DNA from: Planctomycetia bacterium
GTDB lineage: Bacteria; Planctomycetota; UBA8108; UBA1146
DNA length: 34,120 nucleotides
NCBI GenBank assembly: GCA_012269595.1
Contig: JAAXJX010000039.1
Span: 1-34,120 of the forward strand
Reading direction: 5' to 3'
The notes under the pieces were generated by a model, which saw only the letters and a program-made list of their open reading frames with translations, made no database searches and was not told where the DNA came from. Shown one piece after another: positions 1 to 10,216 of the stretch. Numbering within the stretch: position 1 is the stretch's first letter; each line of letters opens with the position of its first letter. Both the position numbers and the translations under genes were made by a program.

Positions 1-84
1 TCTGGTGTTTCAGGAAAAGTTGATTTTCTGCACCCTAAAACGCGGGGAATAAAGGGGGATGGGTTCGTCCGTGCTCCCGTTGTG

Positions 85-105
85 CCTTCGGGGGTGTCCC
101 GAAGG
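85..105 (+). promoter_or_regulatory. hairpin in the leader of the prkA operon
   Basis: A perfect 8-bp inverted repeat, CCTTCGGG at 85-92 and CCCGAAGG at 98-105, is separated by the 5-nt loop GGTGT. It ends 57 nt before the chosen prkA start and is not followed by a T-run, so it is not an obvious intrinsic terminator. If the transcript starts upstream of it, it would form a stable leader stem. No convincing promoter was found in 1-84. A regulatory role is only a guess. Confidence 0.3.
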
Positions 106-162
106 TCATTTCGGGCTAAAGATGCGCCACCAAACGGCCGATGTTTGGAGGTGGAGGGACCG

Positions 163-2199
163 ATGAACAACCATTTCATTTTTCACGATCTGATTCGCCA
201 AAACATGGAGTCTGAAAGATTCCGTGAACTTCACTGGACCGGCACTTTCGACGACTACATGTCGATCGCTGCTCGGAACCCGGACGTTCTCAGGACTTCG
301 TTTCAGCGAGTCCACGACATGATCGTCTCGTATGGAAGTGAACCTTCGACGCAACTCAATTCGAAGGACGGCCTTCACTGGAAGTTTTTCGATGACCCGG
401 ACAATGACGGAGACAATGCCGTCTTCGGTCTGGATCAGCCGATTAACCAGTTGGTGAGTTTCTTCAAGTCTGCTGCTCACAATCTGGGAACAGAGAAGCG
501 AGTTTTGCTTCTTCATGGTCCAGTGGGCTCTGCCAAAAGTACGATCGTCAGTCTGATCAAGCGAGGCCTTGAGCAATACAGCCGTAAGCCGGAAGGCGCG
601 CTTTACACATTCCAGTGGGAAGACGAAAACGGCAACTGGGTCGATTCACCGATGAATGAGGATCCGTTCTATCTGATCCCTGAAGAGGCCCGTGCGGATG
701 TCATTGGGAAAATCAGTCAAGAGAGTGACGTGCGGTACCCCATCGTCATGAAGGGCAGTCTGTGTCCATTCAGCCGTTGGTACTACAACCACTACATGCA
801 AAAGTACGATGGAGACTGGGAGCGCATGATTCAGCATGTCCGGGTCCGTCGACTGGTCATGTCTGAGGAAGATCGTGTCGGTATCGGCACCTTCCAGCCC
901 AAGGATGAAAAGAATCAGGATTCAACCGAACTTACCGGTGACATCAACTACCGCAAGATTGCTGAGTATGGCTCTGAATCCGACCCACGCGCGTTCAACT
1001 TCGATGGTGAATTCAATGTTGCCAACAGGGGAGTGATCGAGTTCATCGAGGTGCTCAAGCTGGACGTGGCATTCCTCTACGATCTTCTGGGGGCGAGCCA
1101 GGAGCAGTCGATCAAACCGAAGCGTTTTGCCCAGACTGCCATCGACGAGGTCATCATTGGTCATACCAATGAGCCTGAATACCGCAAGCTGCAAAGCAAT
1201 GAGCTGATGGAGGCATTCAGGGACCGAACCGTCAAGATCGACATCCCCTACAACACCACGTTGCAGGACGAGGTCAGTATTTACCGCAAGGATTACTCCA
1301 CCAAGGCGATCCAGCAGCATGTGGCTCCCCACACCCTCGAGGTGTGCGCCATGTGGTCTGTGCTCACACGTCTTGAGGAGCCGAAAAATGCCCAGATCAC
1401 TCTTGCCCAGAAGATGAAACTTTACGACGGCAAGACCATGTCCGGATTCACGGAAGAAAACGTCAAGGAACTTCGTGACGAAGCACAACGCGAGGGACTT
1501 GAAGGTATTTCGCCCCGTTACATTCAGGACAAGATCTCAAATGCTCTCGTTTCAGATTACAACTACGTGAATCCATTCATGGTTCTCAATGAGATCGATG
1601 AGGGTTTGAAGCACCACAGCCTCATTTCTTCTGAAGAAGTCCGCCAGCGTTACAGGGAGTTGCTCTCTGTGGTTAAAAGCGAGTACGAAGACATCGTCAA
1701 GAATGAAGTTCAGCGTGCGATCAGTGCAGATGAAGAAGCGATTCAGAAGCTCTGCTCCAACTACATCGATAACGTCAAGGCCTACACCCAGCGTGAAAAG
1801 GTCAAGAATCCCTACACGGGTCAATCAGAGGATCCGGACGAAAGATTGCTCCGATCCATCGAAGAAAAAATCGACATCCCCGAGAGTCGAAAGGACGATT
1901 TCCGCAGGGAAATCATGAACTACATTGGTGCTTTGGCTGTTGAGAACAAACAGTTCGATTACTCCACCAATGCTCGACTTCAGCGGGCCCTGGAGATGAA
2001 ACTCTTTGAAGACAAGAAGGACACCATCAAGTTGACCTCACTGGTCTCCGACGTGGTGGACAAAGAGTCTCAGGCCAAAATTGATGTGGTCAAGACCCGT
2101 TTGATTGAGCAGTACGGATACAACGAAGACAGCGCAACAGATGTGCTGAATTACGTTTCCAGTATCTTTGCCCGGGGTGATTCCAAAAACGCAACCTGA
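163..2199 (+). CDS. prkA: PrkA/YeaG-family AAA+ serine protein kinase
   Basis: The 678-residue product matches the PrkA (YeaG) family in length and content. The family has an N-terminal AAA+ domain and a C-terminal kinase-like region, is cytoplasmic, and is linked to sporulation in Bacillus and to stationary-phase and nitrogen stress in enterobacteria. The Walker A motif Gly-Pro-Val-Gly-Ser-Ala-Lys-Ser-Thr lies at about residues 119-127, preceded by the family-typical stretch around Phe-Gly-Leu-Asp-Gln. An upstream in-frame start near 82 would add 27 residues unlike the family. The ATG at 163 is preferred because GGAGGG at 153-158 precedes it and the protein then begins in the conserved region. 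The next gene starts 18 nt after the stop. prkA, DUF444 and spoVR in this order is a widely conserved operon, which supports the assignment. The true enzymatic activity of the family (kinase or protease) is debated, so only the family name is certain. Confidence 0.95.
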   Translation: MNNHFIFHDLIRQNMESERFRELHWTGTFDDYMSIAARNPDVLRTSFQRVHDMIVSYGSEPSTQLNSKDGLHWKFFDDPDNDGDNAVFGLDQPINQLVSFFKSAAHNLGTEKRVLLLHGPVGSAKSTIVSLIKRGLEQYSRKPEGALYTFQWEDENGNWVDSPMNEDPFYLIPEEARADVIGKISQESDVRYPIVMKGSLCPFSRWYYNHYMQKYDGDWERMIQHVRVRRLVMSEEDRVGIGTFQPKDEKNQDSTELTGDINYRKIAEYGSESDPRAFNFDGEFNVANRGVIEFIEVLKLDVAFLYDLLGASQEQSIKPKRFAQTAIDEVIIGHTNEPEYRKLQSNELMEAFRDRTVKIDIPYNTTLQDEVSIYRKDYSTKAIQQHVAPHTLEVCAMWSVLTRLEEPKNAQITLAQKMKLYDGKTMSGFTEENVKELRDEAQREGLEGISPRYIQDKISNALVSDYNYVNPFMVLNEIDEGLKHHSLISSEEVRQRYRELLSVVKSEYEDIVKNEVQRAISADEEAIQKLCSNYIDNVKAYTQREKVKNPYTGQSEDPDERLLRSIEEKIDIPESRKDDFRREIMNYIGALAVENKQFDYSTNARLQRALEMKLFEDKKDTIKLTSLVSDVVDKESQAKIDVVKTRLIEQYGYNEDSATDVLNYVSSIFARGDSKNAT

Positions 2200-2217
2200 T
2201 CATGAGAGGTCATGCAC

Positions 2218-3318
2218 ATGCGCAAGATCGATCCTGATGCCAATCGTTTTCGGAAGATTGTCCGCGGTAAAATCAGGGAGAATCTGAAACAGTACGTTTC
2301 TCAGGGAGAGCTGATCGCCCGACAGGGCAAGAAATCGGTCAGCGTGCCCCTGCCGCAAATCGATTTGCCCAATTTCCGGTTTGGTCAGACTGACCAGGGC
2401 GGTGTGGGGCAAGGAGAAGGTGACGAGGGGGACCCCCTCGGTGCTGAGCAGGCGGAGCCGGGCCCGGAAGCGGGAGATCAGCCGGGGGAACACGTCCTTG
2501 AAGTGGACGTCAACCTCGAGGAGTTGGCAGAGATTCTCGGAGAAGAGCTGGAACTTCCGAACATCGAGCCGAGAGGCTCGAGCAGCATTCTGGTGGAAAA
2601 AGACAAATACACCGGAATCACCCGTAATGGCCCTGAGTCCCTGAGGCACTTCCGCAGAACTTTCAAGCAGGCTTTGCGCAGGCAAATTTCCTCCGGTTCC
2701 TACAGTAAAGAGAATCCGGTTGTAACCCCTCACAGGGAGGATCGTCGGTATCGATCCTGGAATACCTCAAAAGTTCCTCAATCAAATGCGGTCATCCTCT
2801 ACATGATGGATGTGTCCGGTTCGATGGGGAATGAGCAGAAAGAGATCGTCAGAATTGAATCCTTCTGGCTCGATACATGGCTGCGGAGTCAGTACGAAAA
2901 CCTGGAGACTCGATACATCATTCACGATGCAAAAGCCAAGGTGGTCGATGCGCATACCTTCTTTCACATCCGCGAGTCGGGTGGAACGAAGATCTCCAGT
3001 GCATACAACCTTGCAAGGGATCTGATTCAAAAAGAGTTCTCTCCGGAAGAGTGGAATATCTATCTGTTTCATTTTTCCGATGGCGACAACTGGGGTGGTG
3101 ATGACACAACGCATTGCCTCGACCTTCTCAACAACGAGTTGTTGCCAGCAGTCAATGTTTTCTGCTACGGCCAGGTGAAGAGTGCCTATGGAAGTGGGCA
3201 GTTCATCAAGGATCTGCGCCAGGCTTACCAAGAGCACGAAAAAGTCCTCTTGTCAGAGATTAACTCACGAGATGAGATTTTGCCGTCCATCAAGACTTTC
3301 CTCGGGAAGGGACACTGA
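2218..3318 (+). CDS. yeaH: YeaH-type DUF444 protein with von Willebrand-like domain
   Basis: A DUF444-family protein of 366 residues, the standard partner of PrkA and SpoVR. The N-terminal part is charged and includes an acidic, Gly-rich low-complexity stretch at about residues 58-95, probably a flexible linker. The C-terminal half resembles a von Willebrand A fold: Met-Met-Asp-Val-Ser-Gly-Ser-Met around residues 196-203 supplies the DxSxS metal-binding (MIDAS) signature. Two ATGs lie close together at 2212 and 2218; the second is preferred because AGAGG at 2205-2209 is then about 8 nt away, but 2212 cannot be excluded. The spoVR start follows the stop after 1 nt, so translation is probably coupled. 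No enzymatic activity is known for the family; a scaffold or adaptor role within the module is an inference from the MIDAS-like fold. Confidence 0.92.
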   Translation: MRKIDPDANRFRKIVRGKIRENLKQYVSQGELIARQGKKSVSVPLPQIDLPNFRFGQTDQGGVGQGEGDEGDPLGAEQAEPGPEAGDQPGEHVLEVDVNLEELAEILGEELELPNIEPRGSSSILVEKDKYTGITRNGPESLRHFRRTFKQALRRQISSGSYSKENPVVTPHREDRRYRSWNTSKVPQSNAVILYMMDVSGSMGNEQKEIVRIESFWLDTWLRSQYENLETRYIIHDAKAKVVDAHTFFHIRESGGTKISSAYNLARDLIQKEFSPEEWNIYLFHFSDGDNWGGDDTTHCLDLLNNELLPAVNVFCYGQVKSAYGSGQFIKDLRQAYQEHEKVLLSEINSRDEILPSIKTFLGKGH

Positions 3319-3319
3319 C

Positions 3320-4816
3320 ATGTTTCATGATCGTGATCTGACTCCCGAGTTGGTCGAATGGAAAGATACCATTCGACAGGTCGCCGTTGATTCAGGGCTG
3401 GATTTCTTTGAGGTCCTCTTTGAGATGGTCGACTACGACGAAATGAACATGATCGCTGCCTACGGAGGTTTCCCGGTTCGCTATCCCCATTGGAGATGGG
3501 GAATGCAGTTCGAGGAGTTGCAAAAGCAATACTCCTACGGGATGGCGAAGATCTATGAGCTGGTGATCAATAATGATCCCTGCTATGCCTACCTCATGCG
3601 GTGCAATCCACTGGTGGATCAGAAACTGGTGATGTCACACGTCTATGGGCACAGCGACTTCTTCAAAAACAATGCCTGGTTTGGCAAGACTGATCGCAAA
3701 ATGGTCGACACCATTTCGAATCATGCTGTCAGAATCAATCGCTATATCGACGAGCACGGCAAAGATGTGGTTGAGCAATTCATCGACGTCTGTCTATCCG
3801 TGGAAAATCTCATCGATATCCACTCTCCGTACTTTTCCCAGAAAGAAAATGTTACGGAGGAGCAAAGAGCGAAAGAACGACAGGAAGCCCAGGGCACCAG
3901 AATCCCAACCCGTTCTTACATGGAGGATTTCATCAATCCTCCGGATGTCATCGAGCAGGAAAAGCAGGAGATTCTCAACAAGATTGAGCAGACGGAACGT
4001 TTTCCCCAGGATCCTCAAAAGGATGTGTTGCTCTTTCTTTTGCACCACGGACGTCTGCAATCATGGCAGCGGGACGTGCTTTCCATCGTCAGGGATGAAG
4101 CCTATTACTTCGCCCCTCAGGGAATGACCAAGATCATGAATGAGGGCTGGGCATCATTCTGGCATAGCCGAATCATGACCGGTGGCATCCTCGATGCGAG
4201 TGAGTTGATCGATTATGCCGATCACCATGCTGGAACCATGGGTGGAGGGTCAGGAAAACTGAATCCCTATAAACTGGGGATTGAGTTGTTCCGTGATATC
4301 GAGAGACGCTGGAATACAGGGCAGTACGGCAGTGAGTGGGAGTCCTGTGAAGATGTGCATGGTCGCAATGACTGGGATCTGGGTCACAACAAGGGGCTGG
4401 AAAAGATCTACTCGGTGAGGTCGACTCATAATGACATCACATTCATCGATGAATTCATGACTGAGGACTTCGCAGTTCGTCAAAACCTCTACACATACAA
4501 ATTCGATCGATCCCAATCCCAGTACGTGATGGAGAGTCGTGATTTCCGAGATGTTAAAAATCGGCTCCTGGATCAGTTGGCTAATTCCGGCCGTCCCCAG
4601 ATCGAAGTGACCGACGGGAACTACGGCAATCGGGGTGAGTTGTTGCTGGAGCATCATTGGACCGGAACTCCGCTGAAAATGGATTATGCGAGGCGAACCC
4701 TCGAGAATCTGGAGAAACTCTGGGGCAGGCCGGTGCATCTGAAAACGCAAATCGAGAACAAGGTCAAGATTCTCGGCTACAACGGTTCACGCCACGAAGA
4801 GCGCAACGAGTCCTGA
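3320..4816 (+). CDS. spoVR: SpoVR/YcgB family protein
   Basis: The product of 498 residues matches SpoVR (Bacillus) and YcgB (E. coli) in size and composition. It is rich in Trp, Tyr, His and acidic residues, with typical segments such as Tyr-Pro-His-Trp-Arg-Trp-Gly-Met near the N-terminus and Asn-Glu-Gly-Trp-Ala-Ser-Phe-Trp-His in the middle. SpoVR is needed for normal spore cortex formation in Bacillus, but the family is widespread in non-spore-formers and its biochemical role is unknown. The start at 3320 follows GGAAGGG at 3305-3311 with 8 nt spacing and lies 1 nt after the DUF444 stop; a longer frame opening at 3182 would overlap DUF444 and is rejected. It is the last gene of the prkA module. 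No clear intrinsic terminator follows it before icmF. Confidence 0.93.
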   Translation: MFHDRDLTPELVEWKDTIRQVAVDSGLDFFEVLFEMVDYDEMNMIAAYGGFPVRYPHWRWGMQFEELQKQYSYGMAKIYELVINNDPCYAYLMRCNPLVDQKLVMSHVYGHSDFFKNNAWFGKTDRKMVDTISNHAVRINRYIDEHGKDVVEQFIDVCLSVENLIDIHSPYFSQKENVTEEQRAKERQEAQGTRIPTRSYMEDFINPPDVIEQEKQEILNKIEQTERFPQDPQKDVLLFLLHHGRLQSWQRDVLSIVRDEAYYFAPQGMTKIMNEGWASFWHSRIMTGGILDASELIDYADHHAGTMGGGSGKLNPYKLGIELFRDIERRWNTGQYGSEWESCEDVHGRNDWDLGHNKGLEKIYSVRSTHNDITFIDEFMTEDFAVRQNLYTYKFDRSQSQYVMESRDFRDVKNRLLDQLANSGRPQIEVTDGNYGNRGELLLEHHWTGTPLKMDYARRTLENLEKLWGRPVHLKTQIENKVKILGYNGSRHEERNES

Positions 4817-4905
4817 ATTAGCCCGTTTTTCCGGTCTGAGCGGCCACTCTTCTGCGAATTCCCCCTCGGCTCGACTTGAACTTCCGGGCTCCACCTTTGA
4901 TGATA

Positions 4906-4938
4906 GAAATTCAGGAATCCGCGGGATTTCTGAAGTTT
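4906..4938 (+). promoter_or_regulatory. long hairpin just upstream of icmF
   Basis: The segments 4911-4920 (TCAGGAATCC) and 4924-4933 (GGATTTCTGA) pair over 10 positions, with one G-U pair and a 3-nt GCG loop. Flanking A/T bases extend the stem to about 4906-4938. It sits 17 nt before the icmF ribosome-binding site AGGAGG (4955-4960). There is no proper T-run after it, so a simple spoVR terminator is unlikely, although a weak TTT follows. It could be a leader structure controlling icmF or a processing site between the two genes. Confidence 0.4.
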
Positions 4939-4964
4939 CGCCCAGAGAAGGACCAGGAGGAGCC

Positions 4965-7900
4965 ATGCGTCCCGCCCGATTCGTCACGGCAGCCAGTCTT
5001 TTCGACGGTCACGATGCATCCATCAATATCATTCGCCGTGTTCTTCAGGATCAAGGCGCGGAGGTGATCCATTTGGGTCACAACCGAAGCGCAGAGGAAA
5101 TTGTGACCACTGCCATTCAGGAGGACGCAGATGGCATCGCCGTCTCTTCCTATCAGGGTGGCCACAATGAATTTTTCCGATTCATGTATGACCTTCTGCA
5201 AGAAAAAGGCGCTCCCTGGATCAAACTTTTTGGTGGTGGCGGCGGTGTCATCGTTCCCGCCGAGATCGATGCTTTGCATGCCTATGGTATTGAACGGATC
5301 TATTCCCCCGAAGAAGGACGTGATCTGGGGCTCGAGGGAATGGCCGAAGATATGGTTGCCCGTTGTGGAAACCTGAACGGCAATCCCGTGAGGGGCGAGA
5401 GACTTCCACAGAGAATTACCCGAATCGAATTGGGTGAATCTGACGTTTCCGGTGAGAGAAAGATCCCTGTGATTGGCCTCACTGGAACAGGGGGGGCTGG
5501 AAAGTCCTCACTGACCGATGAGCTGTTGCGGCGTTTTCTGCAGGACTTCCCTGATCGCCGGTTTGCCATCGTCAGTGTCGATCCCACCAAGCGCCGAACT
5601 GGTGGTGCTCTGCTGGGAGACCGCATTCGCATCAACAGTTGTGATCATCCGAGAGCCTACGTGAGGTCGTTGGCAACCCGTTCAAGCGGTGTCGAGGTGC
5701 CCGAGGCAATCCGGGGGGCGATTCGCGAAGTCAGCCAGGATGAGTTTGACCTTGTGTTGTTGGAAACTTCCGGAATCGGCCAGGGGGACAGCAGGGTGAC
5801 AGATCTTGCAGACCTCTCTGTCTATGTGATGACTCCCGAATATGGTGCGGCCAGTCAGCTCGAGAAGATCGACATGATCGATTACGCCGACGCCATCGTT
5901 CTCAACAAGTCTGACCGGGCAGGAGCACGGGACGCCATTCGTGATATCCGCAAGCAGTATCGCAGAAGCCGCAAGATCTTTGATCACGAAGTGGCTGATG
6001 ACGATTTGCCGATCTTTGGCACTGTTGCCAGTCATTTCAATGATGCAGGGGTGGAGACTTTCTACCGCTACCTCCTCGAGCACCTGGGGAAATCGGAGAG
6101 CAGTTGGGAAGTTCCCTCTTCAAGGCTCAGTGTCTCAGGAGATGACCGCCCGGCAGTGATCCCTGCTGACCGCAGCGGATACCTTCTTGATATCATCCAG
6201 ACTGTGCAGGAATACCACAAAAACGTTCAGCGGCATTCTGAGAAGGTCGCTGACGTCGAATCTCTCGACCGAAGTGCCCAGTTGGTGGAAGAAGACCAGT
6301 CGCAACCCCTGCGGGAAATGGCCCGGTCTCTTGAAGAGGAATTACCGACAGAGATTCGACGCCTTCTTGACCAGTGGTCAGAGATGAAAGAAGCCTATTC
6401 CGGATCGGAGTTGGTTTTCAAAATCCGTGACCGGGAGATTCGGGAGCCCCTGCATGTTGAAACTTTGGCAGGAACACAGTTACCGCGAGTTTCTTTGCCC
6501 AAAATCGAAGGACGTGGAGATATCACCCGTTGGTTGATGCTGGAAAACCTCCCTGGGCATTTCCCCTATACGGCCGGAGTTTTCCCCTTCCGCAGGAGAG
6601 ACGAGCATCCAAAAAGGATGTTTGCCGGCGAAGGGCCACCCGAAAAAACCAATGCCCGATTCCACTATCTCTGCAAGGGGGAGGACGTCCATCGTCTTTC
6701 AACCGCTTTTGATTCGGTAACGCTTTACGGAGAAGATCCGGATCGCCGTCCGGATATTTATGGAAAAGTCGGCGAAAGTGGAGTCAGTATTTGCACCCTT
6801 GATGACATGAAGAAGCTCTACGACGGATTTGATCTCTGTGCGCCGAGTACTTCTGTCTCGATGACCATTAACGGACCTGCTCCGATGATTCTGGCGATGT
6901 TCTTCAATACGGCCATCGATCAGCAAGTAGAGAAGTACCGTCAAGACAAGGGATCAGAGCCTGACCAGCAGGCTATGGAGGAGATCGAGCAATTCGTTCT
7001 TCAGAATGTCCGAGGAACAGTTCAGGCGGATATCCTCAAGGAGGATCAGGCACAAAACACCTGTATCTTCAGCATCGATTTCGCATTGAGAATGATGGGA
7101 GATATCCAGCAATTCTTCATCGATGAAAAAGTACGCAACTACTACTCGGTTTCGATCAGTGGTTACCACATCGCTGAAGCAGGAGCCAATCCCATTACCC
7201 AGTTGGCATTTACTCTCGCCAACGGTTTGACATACATCGAGTACTACCGGTCACGGGGAATGGATGTGGATGATTTTGCACGAAATCTGTCCTTCTTCTT
7301 CTCCAACGGACTTGACGCAGAGTACTCGGTACTGGGCAGGGTGGCCCGTCGCCTCTGGGCTGTGATCATGCGTGACCTGTATGGTGCCAATGAGCGCAGT
7401 CAGAAACTGAAGTATCACATTCAGACCTCCGGTCGTTCACTGCATGCGATGGAAATCGACTTTAATGATATCCGGACGACATTGCAGGCGTTGATGGCTT
7501 ACTACGACCAGTGCAATTCACTGCACACCAACTCCTATGACGAAGCGATCACGACTCCGACGACAGAGTCGGTACGCAGGGCGATGGCGATTCAGTTGAT
7601 CGTCGCAGAGGAACTGGGACTGGCCAAAAATGACAACCCCCTTCAGGGTTCCTTCGTGATCGAGGAGCTGACAGAGCTGGTAGAGCAGGCAGTTCTGGAA
7701 GAGTTCCGTCGTCTGCATGATCGGGGTGGTGTTCTCGGTGCTCTGGAGCGTCAGTATCAGAGGTCAAAGATTCAGGAAGAATCACTTCTGTATGAACACC
7801 GCAAGCACACCGGCGAGTTGCCCATCATTGGCATCAATACCTTCCTGCGCCCTGAAGGTTCTGAGGAACCGGACATGGAAATCGAGCTGCGTCGTTCAAC

Positions 7901-8114
7901 CACTGATGAGAAGGATCAGCGCATCGTTGATCTCGCAGACTTTCACCAGAAGCATTCCGATCAGAGTGGGGCTGCTCTTGAGAAGCTCCAGGAGGTCGCA
8001 CTGTCCGGAGGAAACATCTTCCGCGAGTTGATGTCGACGGTCCGGGTAGCAAGTCTGGGACAAATCAGTGCAGCACTCTATGAGGTGGGTGGACGCTACC
8101 GTCGCAACATGTAG
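4965..8114 (+). CDS. icmF: fused isobutyryl-CoA mutase IcmF
   Basis: This 1049-residue protein has the IcmF architecture. Residues 1-135 form a B12-binding domain with Asp14-x-His16 as the expected cobalt-ligand motif and a Gly-rich loop near 90-94. Residues 165-375 form a MeaB-like G domain with P-loop Gly-Thr-Gly-Gly-Ala-Gly-Lys-Ser (174-181), Glu-Thr-Ser-Gly-Ile-Gly-Gln near 267-273 and Asn-Lys-Ser-Asp (314-317). The rest is the mutase TIM barrel. Substrate signature residues point to isobutyryl-CoA rather than methylmalonyl-CoA: Phe540 in Thr-Ala-Gly-Val-Phe-Pro-Phe, where methylmalonyl mutases have Tyr, and Gln697 in Ala-Gln-Asn-Thr, where they have Arg. The enzyme interconverts isobutyryl-CoA and n-butyryl-CoA with adenosylcobalamin, and its G domain gates cofactor loading. 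The start follows AGGAGG at 4955-4960. It fits the butyryl-CoA oxidation genes at 21.7-27.1 kb. Pivalyl-CoA mutase activity, known in some IcmFs, is an alternative. Confidence 0.95.
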   Translation: MRPARFVTAASLFDGHDASINIIRRVLQDQGAEVIHLGHNRSAEEIVTTAIQEDADGIAVSSYQGGHNEFFRFMYDLLQEKGAPWIKLFGGGGGVIVPAEIDALHAYGIERIYSPEEGRDLGLEGMAEDMVARCGNLNGNPVRGERLPQRITRIELGESDVSGERKIPVIGLTGTGGAGKSSLTDELLRRFLQDFPDRRFAIVSVDPTKRRTGGALLGDRIRINSCDHPRAYVRSLATRSSGVEVPEAIRGAIREVSQDEFDLVLLETSGIGQGDSRVTDLADLSVYVMTPEYGAASQLEKIDMIDYADAIVLNKSDRAGARDAIRDIRKQYRRSRKIFDHEVADDDLPIFGTVASHFNDAGVETFYRYLLEHLGKSESSWEVPSSRLSVSGDDRPAVIPADRSGYLLDIIQTVQEYHKNVQRHSEKVADVESLDRSAQLVEEDQSQPLREMARSLEEELPTEIRRLLDQWSEMKEAYSGSELVFKIRDREIREPLHVETLAGTQLPRVSLPKIEGRGDITRWLMLENLPGHFPYTAGVFPFRRRDEHPKRMFAGEGPPEKTNARFHYLCKGEDVHRLSTAFDSVTLYGEDPDRRPDIYGKVGESGVSICTLDDMKKLYDGFDLCAPSTSVSMTINGPAPMILAMFFNTAIDQQVEKYRQDKGSEPDQQAMEEIEQFVLQNVRGTVQADILKEDQAQNTCIFSIDFALRMMGDIQQFFIDEKVRNYYSVSISGYHIAEAGANPITQLAFTLANGLTYIEYYRSRGMDVDDFARNLSFFFSNGLDAEYSVLGRVARRLWAVIMRDLYGANERSQKLKYHIQTSGRSLHAMEIDFNDIRTTLQALMAYYDQCNSLHTNSYDEAITTPTTESVRRAMAIQLIVAEELGLAKNDNPLQGSFVIEELTELVEQAVLEEFRRLHDRGGVLGALERQYQRSKIQEESLLYEHRKHTGELPIIGINTFLRPEGSEEPDMEIELRRSTTDEKDQRIVDLADFHQKHSDQSGAALEKLQEVALSGGNIFRELMSTVRVASLGQISAALYEVGGRYRRNM

Positions 8115-8126
8115 CGAGGATGTGGA

Positions 8127-8498
8127 TCAATCCCTGTCAGCGGTGGCCTTTTTCTCCAGGGAGGCTGAGAGGCCGAGGAGTCCCAGGCCACCGATGGAGA
8201 GCCAACCATGGGTTTCCAGCCACAGGTGACCTGTTTCTGCGGAGACCCAGCCGAGCATTGGTACCACCAGTGCGACCAGTCCACTGCTGATCAACAGCCA
8301 TGACAGGCTGGATAATCTGCCGAGCTTCGTCGGTGGTTGAAACAGGAAAAGTACCAAAACCGCTGCAAACAGGGATCCCACAGCAAGGTGAAGAACCAGT
8401 GGGTATCCACGAAGGTCAACTCCCAATGGAATGCCGGGGATCGAACTCAGCATCGTCAGGATCAAAAGCGGGATCAGAAACCGTTGCCAGCGATTCAT
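8127..8498 (-). CDS. small four-helix membrane protein, possible b-type cytochrome subunit
   Basis: A 123-residue hydrophobic protein with four predicted membrane helices at about residues 6-23, 33-53, 66-84 and 92-113. Its ATG overlaps the stop of the heptaheme cytochrome gene in an ATGA arrangement, so the two are almost certainly co-translated. A longer reading frame extending upstream is only the shadow of that cytochrome. His37 lies in helix 2, and His91 and His97 lie at the start of helix 4, a spacing that could let the helices bind haem b, as in small four-helix b-type cytochromes that pass electrons from quinol. No family was recognised with certainty, so the haem role is inference from the histidines and the partner gene. 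The gene ends 12 nt from the convergent icmF stop. Confidence 0.8.
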   Translation of the reverse strand: MNRWQRFLIPLLILTMLSSIPGIPLGVDLRGYPLVLHLAVGSLFAAVLVLFLFQPPTKLGRLSSLSWLLISSGLVALVVPMLGWVSAETGHLWLETHGWLSIGGLGLLGLSASLEKKATADRD

Positions 8499-10216
8499 GG
8501 TCGGTTTCCTTCCATGGCCTTCAGGAACCACCGCAAAGAGGCAAGCAATACCAGTGCACCTGTTGCAGTGAAGTAGACCTTGGCCAGATCCCGGGTCGGA
8601 AAGACCCACTCCCAGAAGTTCCAAAGTGACGAGTCAAAGGTGTCCAGTGACTCTGGATCGATGTGTTGAGTCTGGGAGATGGTCCCGGCTGCAGACATGG
8701 GAATCATTGGGGCGGGTTGGCTGACAAGAACAGGCCACGGGGTTTCGGGCGCATGACAATCAGTACACCCGTTGCTTCCAAGTGACATCGCCGCAGGTCT
8801 AACCGGATGCCCCAGCTTCCATTGAACCGGCCCTGCCAAATCACTGGAGATTGGCTTCAGTTGATCCCCCGGTGACCTTTCCCAGGCATGGCCCGAGGTG
8901 ACCAGGGCTGAGGGGGATTTCATCTGGCCCAGAAAAGCGGAGAGGCTCCGCTCTGCCCTGGCGGGGTCCTCGTCGGTACTTGCAATCTTTTCCAGAAGGT
9001 CCCCGCGAACCCGCAGTGTTCTTCGCAGTGGGGTTCTCAGATCTCCAGGGGGGATTACTTCAGCTTCCTGATTCTCCCCGGAAGTCTGAATCCAACCCTC
9101 TGGCCATGCCTGATAGTGGGGGGCCCAGCGATTCTGGTCATCCTTCAAGAGGATTCCCGAGAAGATGCCGGGAGGGTCTCCAGCCTTGCGGCCCTGTTTG
9201 GCGATACCCAGATCGTGGGCGCGTGAAGTCCAGACTGACAGGCCTTCTTCACCCTGTGTAGCTCCGGAATGACACGCCGTGCAGGTCATCGCCTCCAGGT
9301 GAAAAGGGGGCAGTCCCCGGTGCTCTGGTCGAGGAGCAGAGAGCATCACCGGATCTCCTTGTGGGAGATGACAACCACGACAGGAGAGAGCCTCGACCGA
9401 AACTCCACTGGGGTGGATTTCCCCGTCCTTGCCCCGGACGACGTGGTGGTCGAGGCCTGCCCGGTGACAGTCGACACAGCTCATGCCAGCGGCCAGATGA
9501 ACATCCCCTGCATGAGTCCAACGGGGGTTCTCTGCGCTTTCTTCTGCCGGGGTCACCTTATGGCAATGAAGGCAGGCTTGTGGACCTGCATCGGCATGCA
9601 GATCGAGGACAACCCTGTTTTGGTTATCGAATCGGGATTCCGATCTCAAACCCGCAGAATCAAAGAGTCCTGCTGCAACAAAGGGCGCGAGATCTGATTT
9701 TCCATCCTTGATGAATTGACTTCGCTGCTGGAAATCATAAGAGCCCTGCAAGTGACAGATCAGGCAATCGGAAGCTTGTCCACTGATGGAGTGGTGCCCA
9801 CCGGCGTCGAAGGGGCCTTGCTTCTTTCGCAGGGATTCCTGATCGAGGTCGAGTTCTTCCACAGTTGCCAGGCCGGGCCAAAGCCTCGAGTGAAAAGGCC
9901 AGCGAGTCCCACTGCGGGAATCGACCAGAAACCAGGGTTCTCCAGCAGGACCATCCGGCCCCTTTCCCCCATGCAATCCACCCGAAGCACGTTGAACGTC
10001 GTGGCAAGGTGCACACGTCGCTTCCATGTTCGGGATCTGGTTGGTCTCCCCGGTTCCGGAGATCACCTGCCCACGGGCATCCCGCAGCTCGATGTGATGC
10101 ACATAGGTTTCGGGTGATCCGCTGCGCTTCCAGCGATCATCGGTGGATTCCTGCCCACTCAGAATTGTGGGCAAAAATGAACAGGTCAGAATCAGCAAAA
10201 AGCGCAAGGAGATCAT
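8495..10216 (-). CDS. membrane-anchored heptaheme cytochrome c
   Basis: A 573-residue exported protein. An N-terminal signal peptide (residues 1 to about 20, Arg5 then a Leu/Ile core) is followed by seven CxxCH haem c motifs at residues 68-72, 151-155, 215-219, 247-251, 279-283, 312-316 and 484-488, and a C-terminal membrane helix at about 544-565 with a short tail. The first six haems fall within 250 residues; the seventh stands alone near the anchor after a 165-residue haem-free stretch. Such proteins move electrons across the periplasm between the membrane quinol pool and a reductase or oxidase. The gene overlaps both neighbours by 4 nt (SUMF1-like gene upstream, four-helix protein downstream), so the three probably form one complex or pathway. 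No specific family (NapC, Nrf, octaheme reductase) could be matched by eye, and the electron acceptor is unknown. Confidence 0.9.
   Translation of the reverse strand: MISLRFLLILTCSFLPTILSGQESTDDRWKRSGSPETYVHHIELRDARGQVISGTGETNQIPNMEATCAPCHDVQRASGGLHGGKGPDGPAGEPWFLVDSRSGTRWPFHSRLWPGLATVEELDLDQESLRKKQGPFDAGGHHSISGQASDCLICHLQGSYDFQQRSQFIKDGKSDLAPFVAAGLFDSAGLRSESRFDNQNRVVLDLHADAGPQACLHCHKVTPAEESAENPRWTHAGDVHLAAGMSCVDCHRAGLDHHVVRGKDGEIHPSGVSVEALSCRGCHLPQGDPVMLSAPRPEHRGLPPFHLEAMTCTACHSGATQGEEGLSVWTSRAHDLGIAKQGRKAGDPPGIFSGILLKDDQNRWAPHYQAWPEGWIQTSGENQEAEVIPPGDLRTPLRRTLRVRGDLLEKIASTDEDPARAERSLSAFLGQMKSPSALVTSGHAWERSPGDQLKPISSDLAGPVQWKLGHPVRPAAMSLGSNGCTDCHAPETPWPVLVSQPAPMIPMSAAGTISQTQHIDPESLDTFDSSLWNFWEWVFPTRDLAKVYFTATGALVLLASLRWFLKAMEGNRP

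Noticed and set aside
922-1488. 188-residue minus-strand frame opposite prkA
   Set aside because: It lies wholly inside the well-supported prkA gene and shows no protein family features.
4817-4964. Cobalamin riboswitch upstream of icmF
   Set aside because: A GCCACT string occurs at 4843-4848, but the other conserved B12-box elements are missing and 148 nt is too short for a typical B12 riboswitch.
9262-9282. Ser-Gly-Ala-Thr in the heptaheme cytochrome as an ApbE flavinylation site
   Set aside because: It directly follows a CxxCH haem motif and lacks the upstream Asp and surrounding FMN-binding domain, so it is probably chance.
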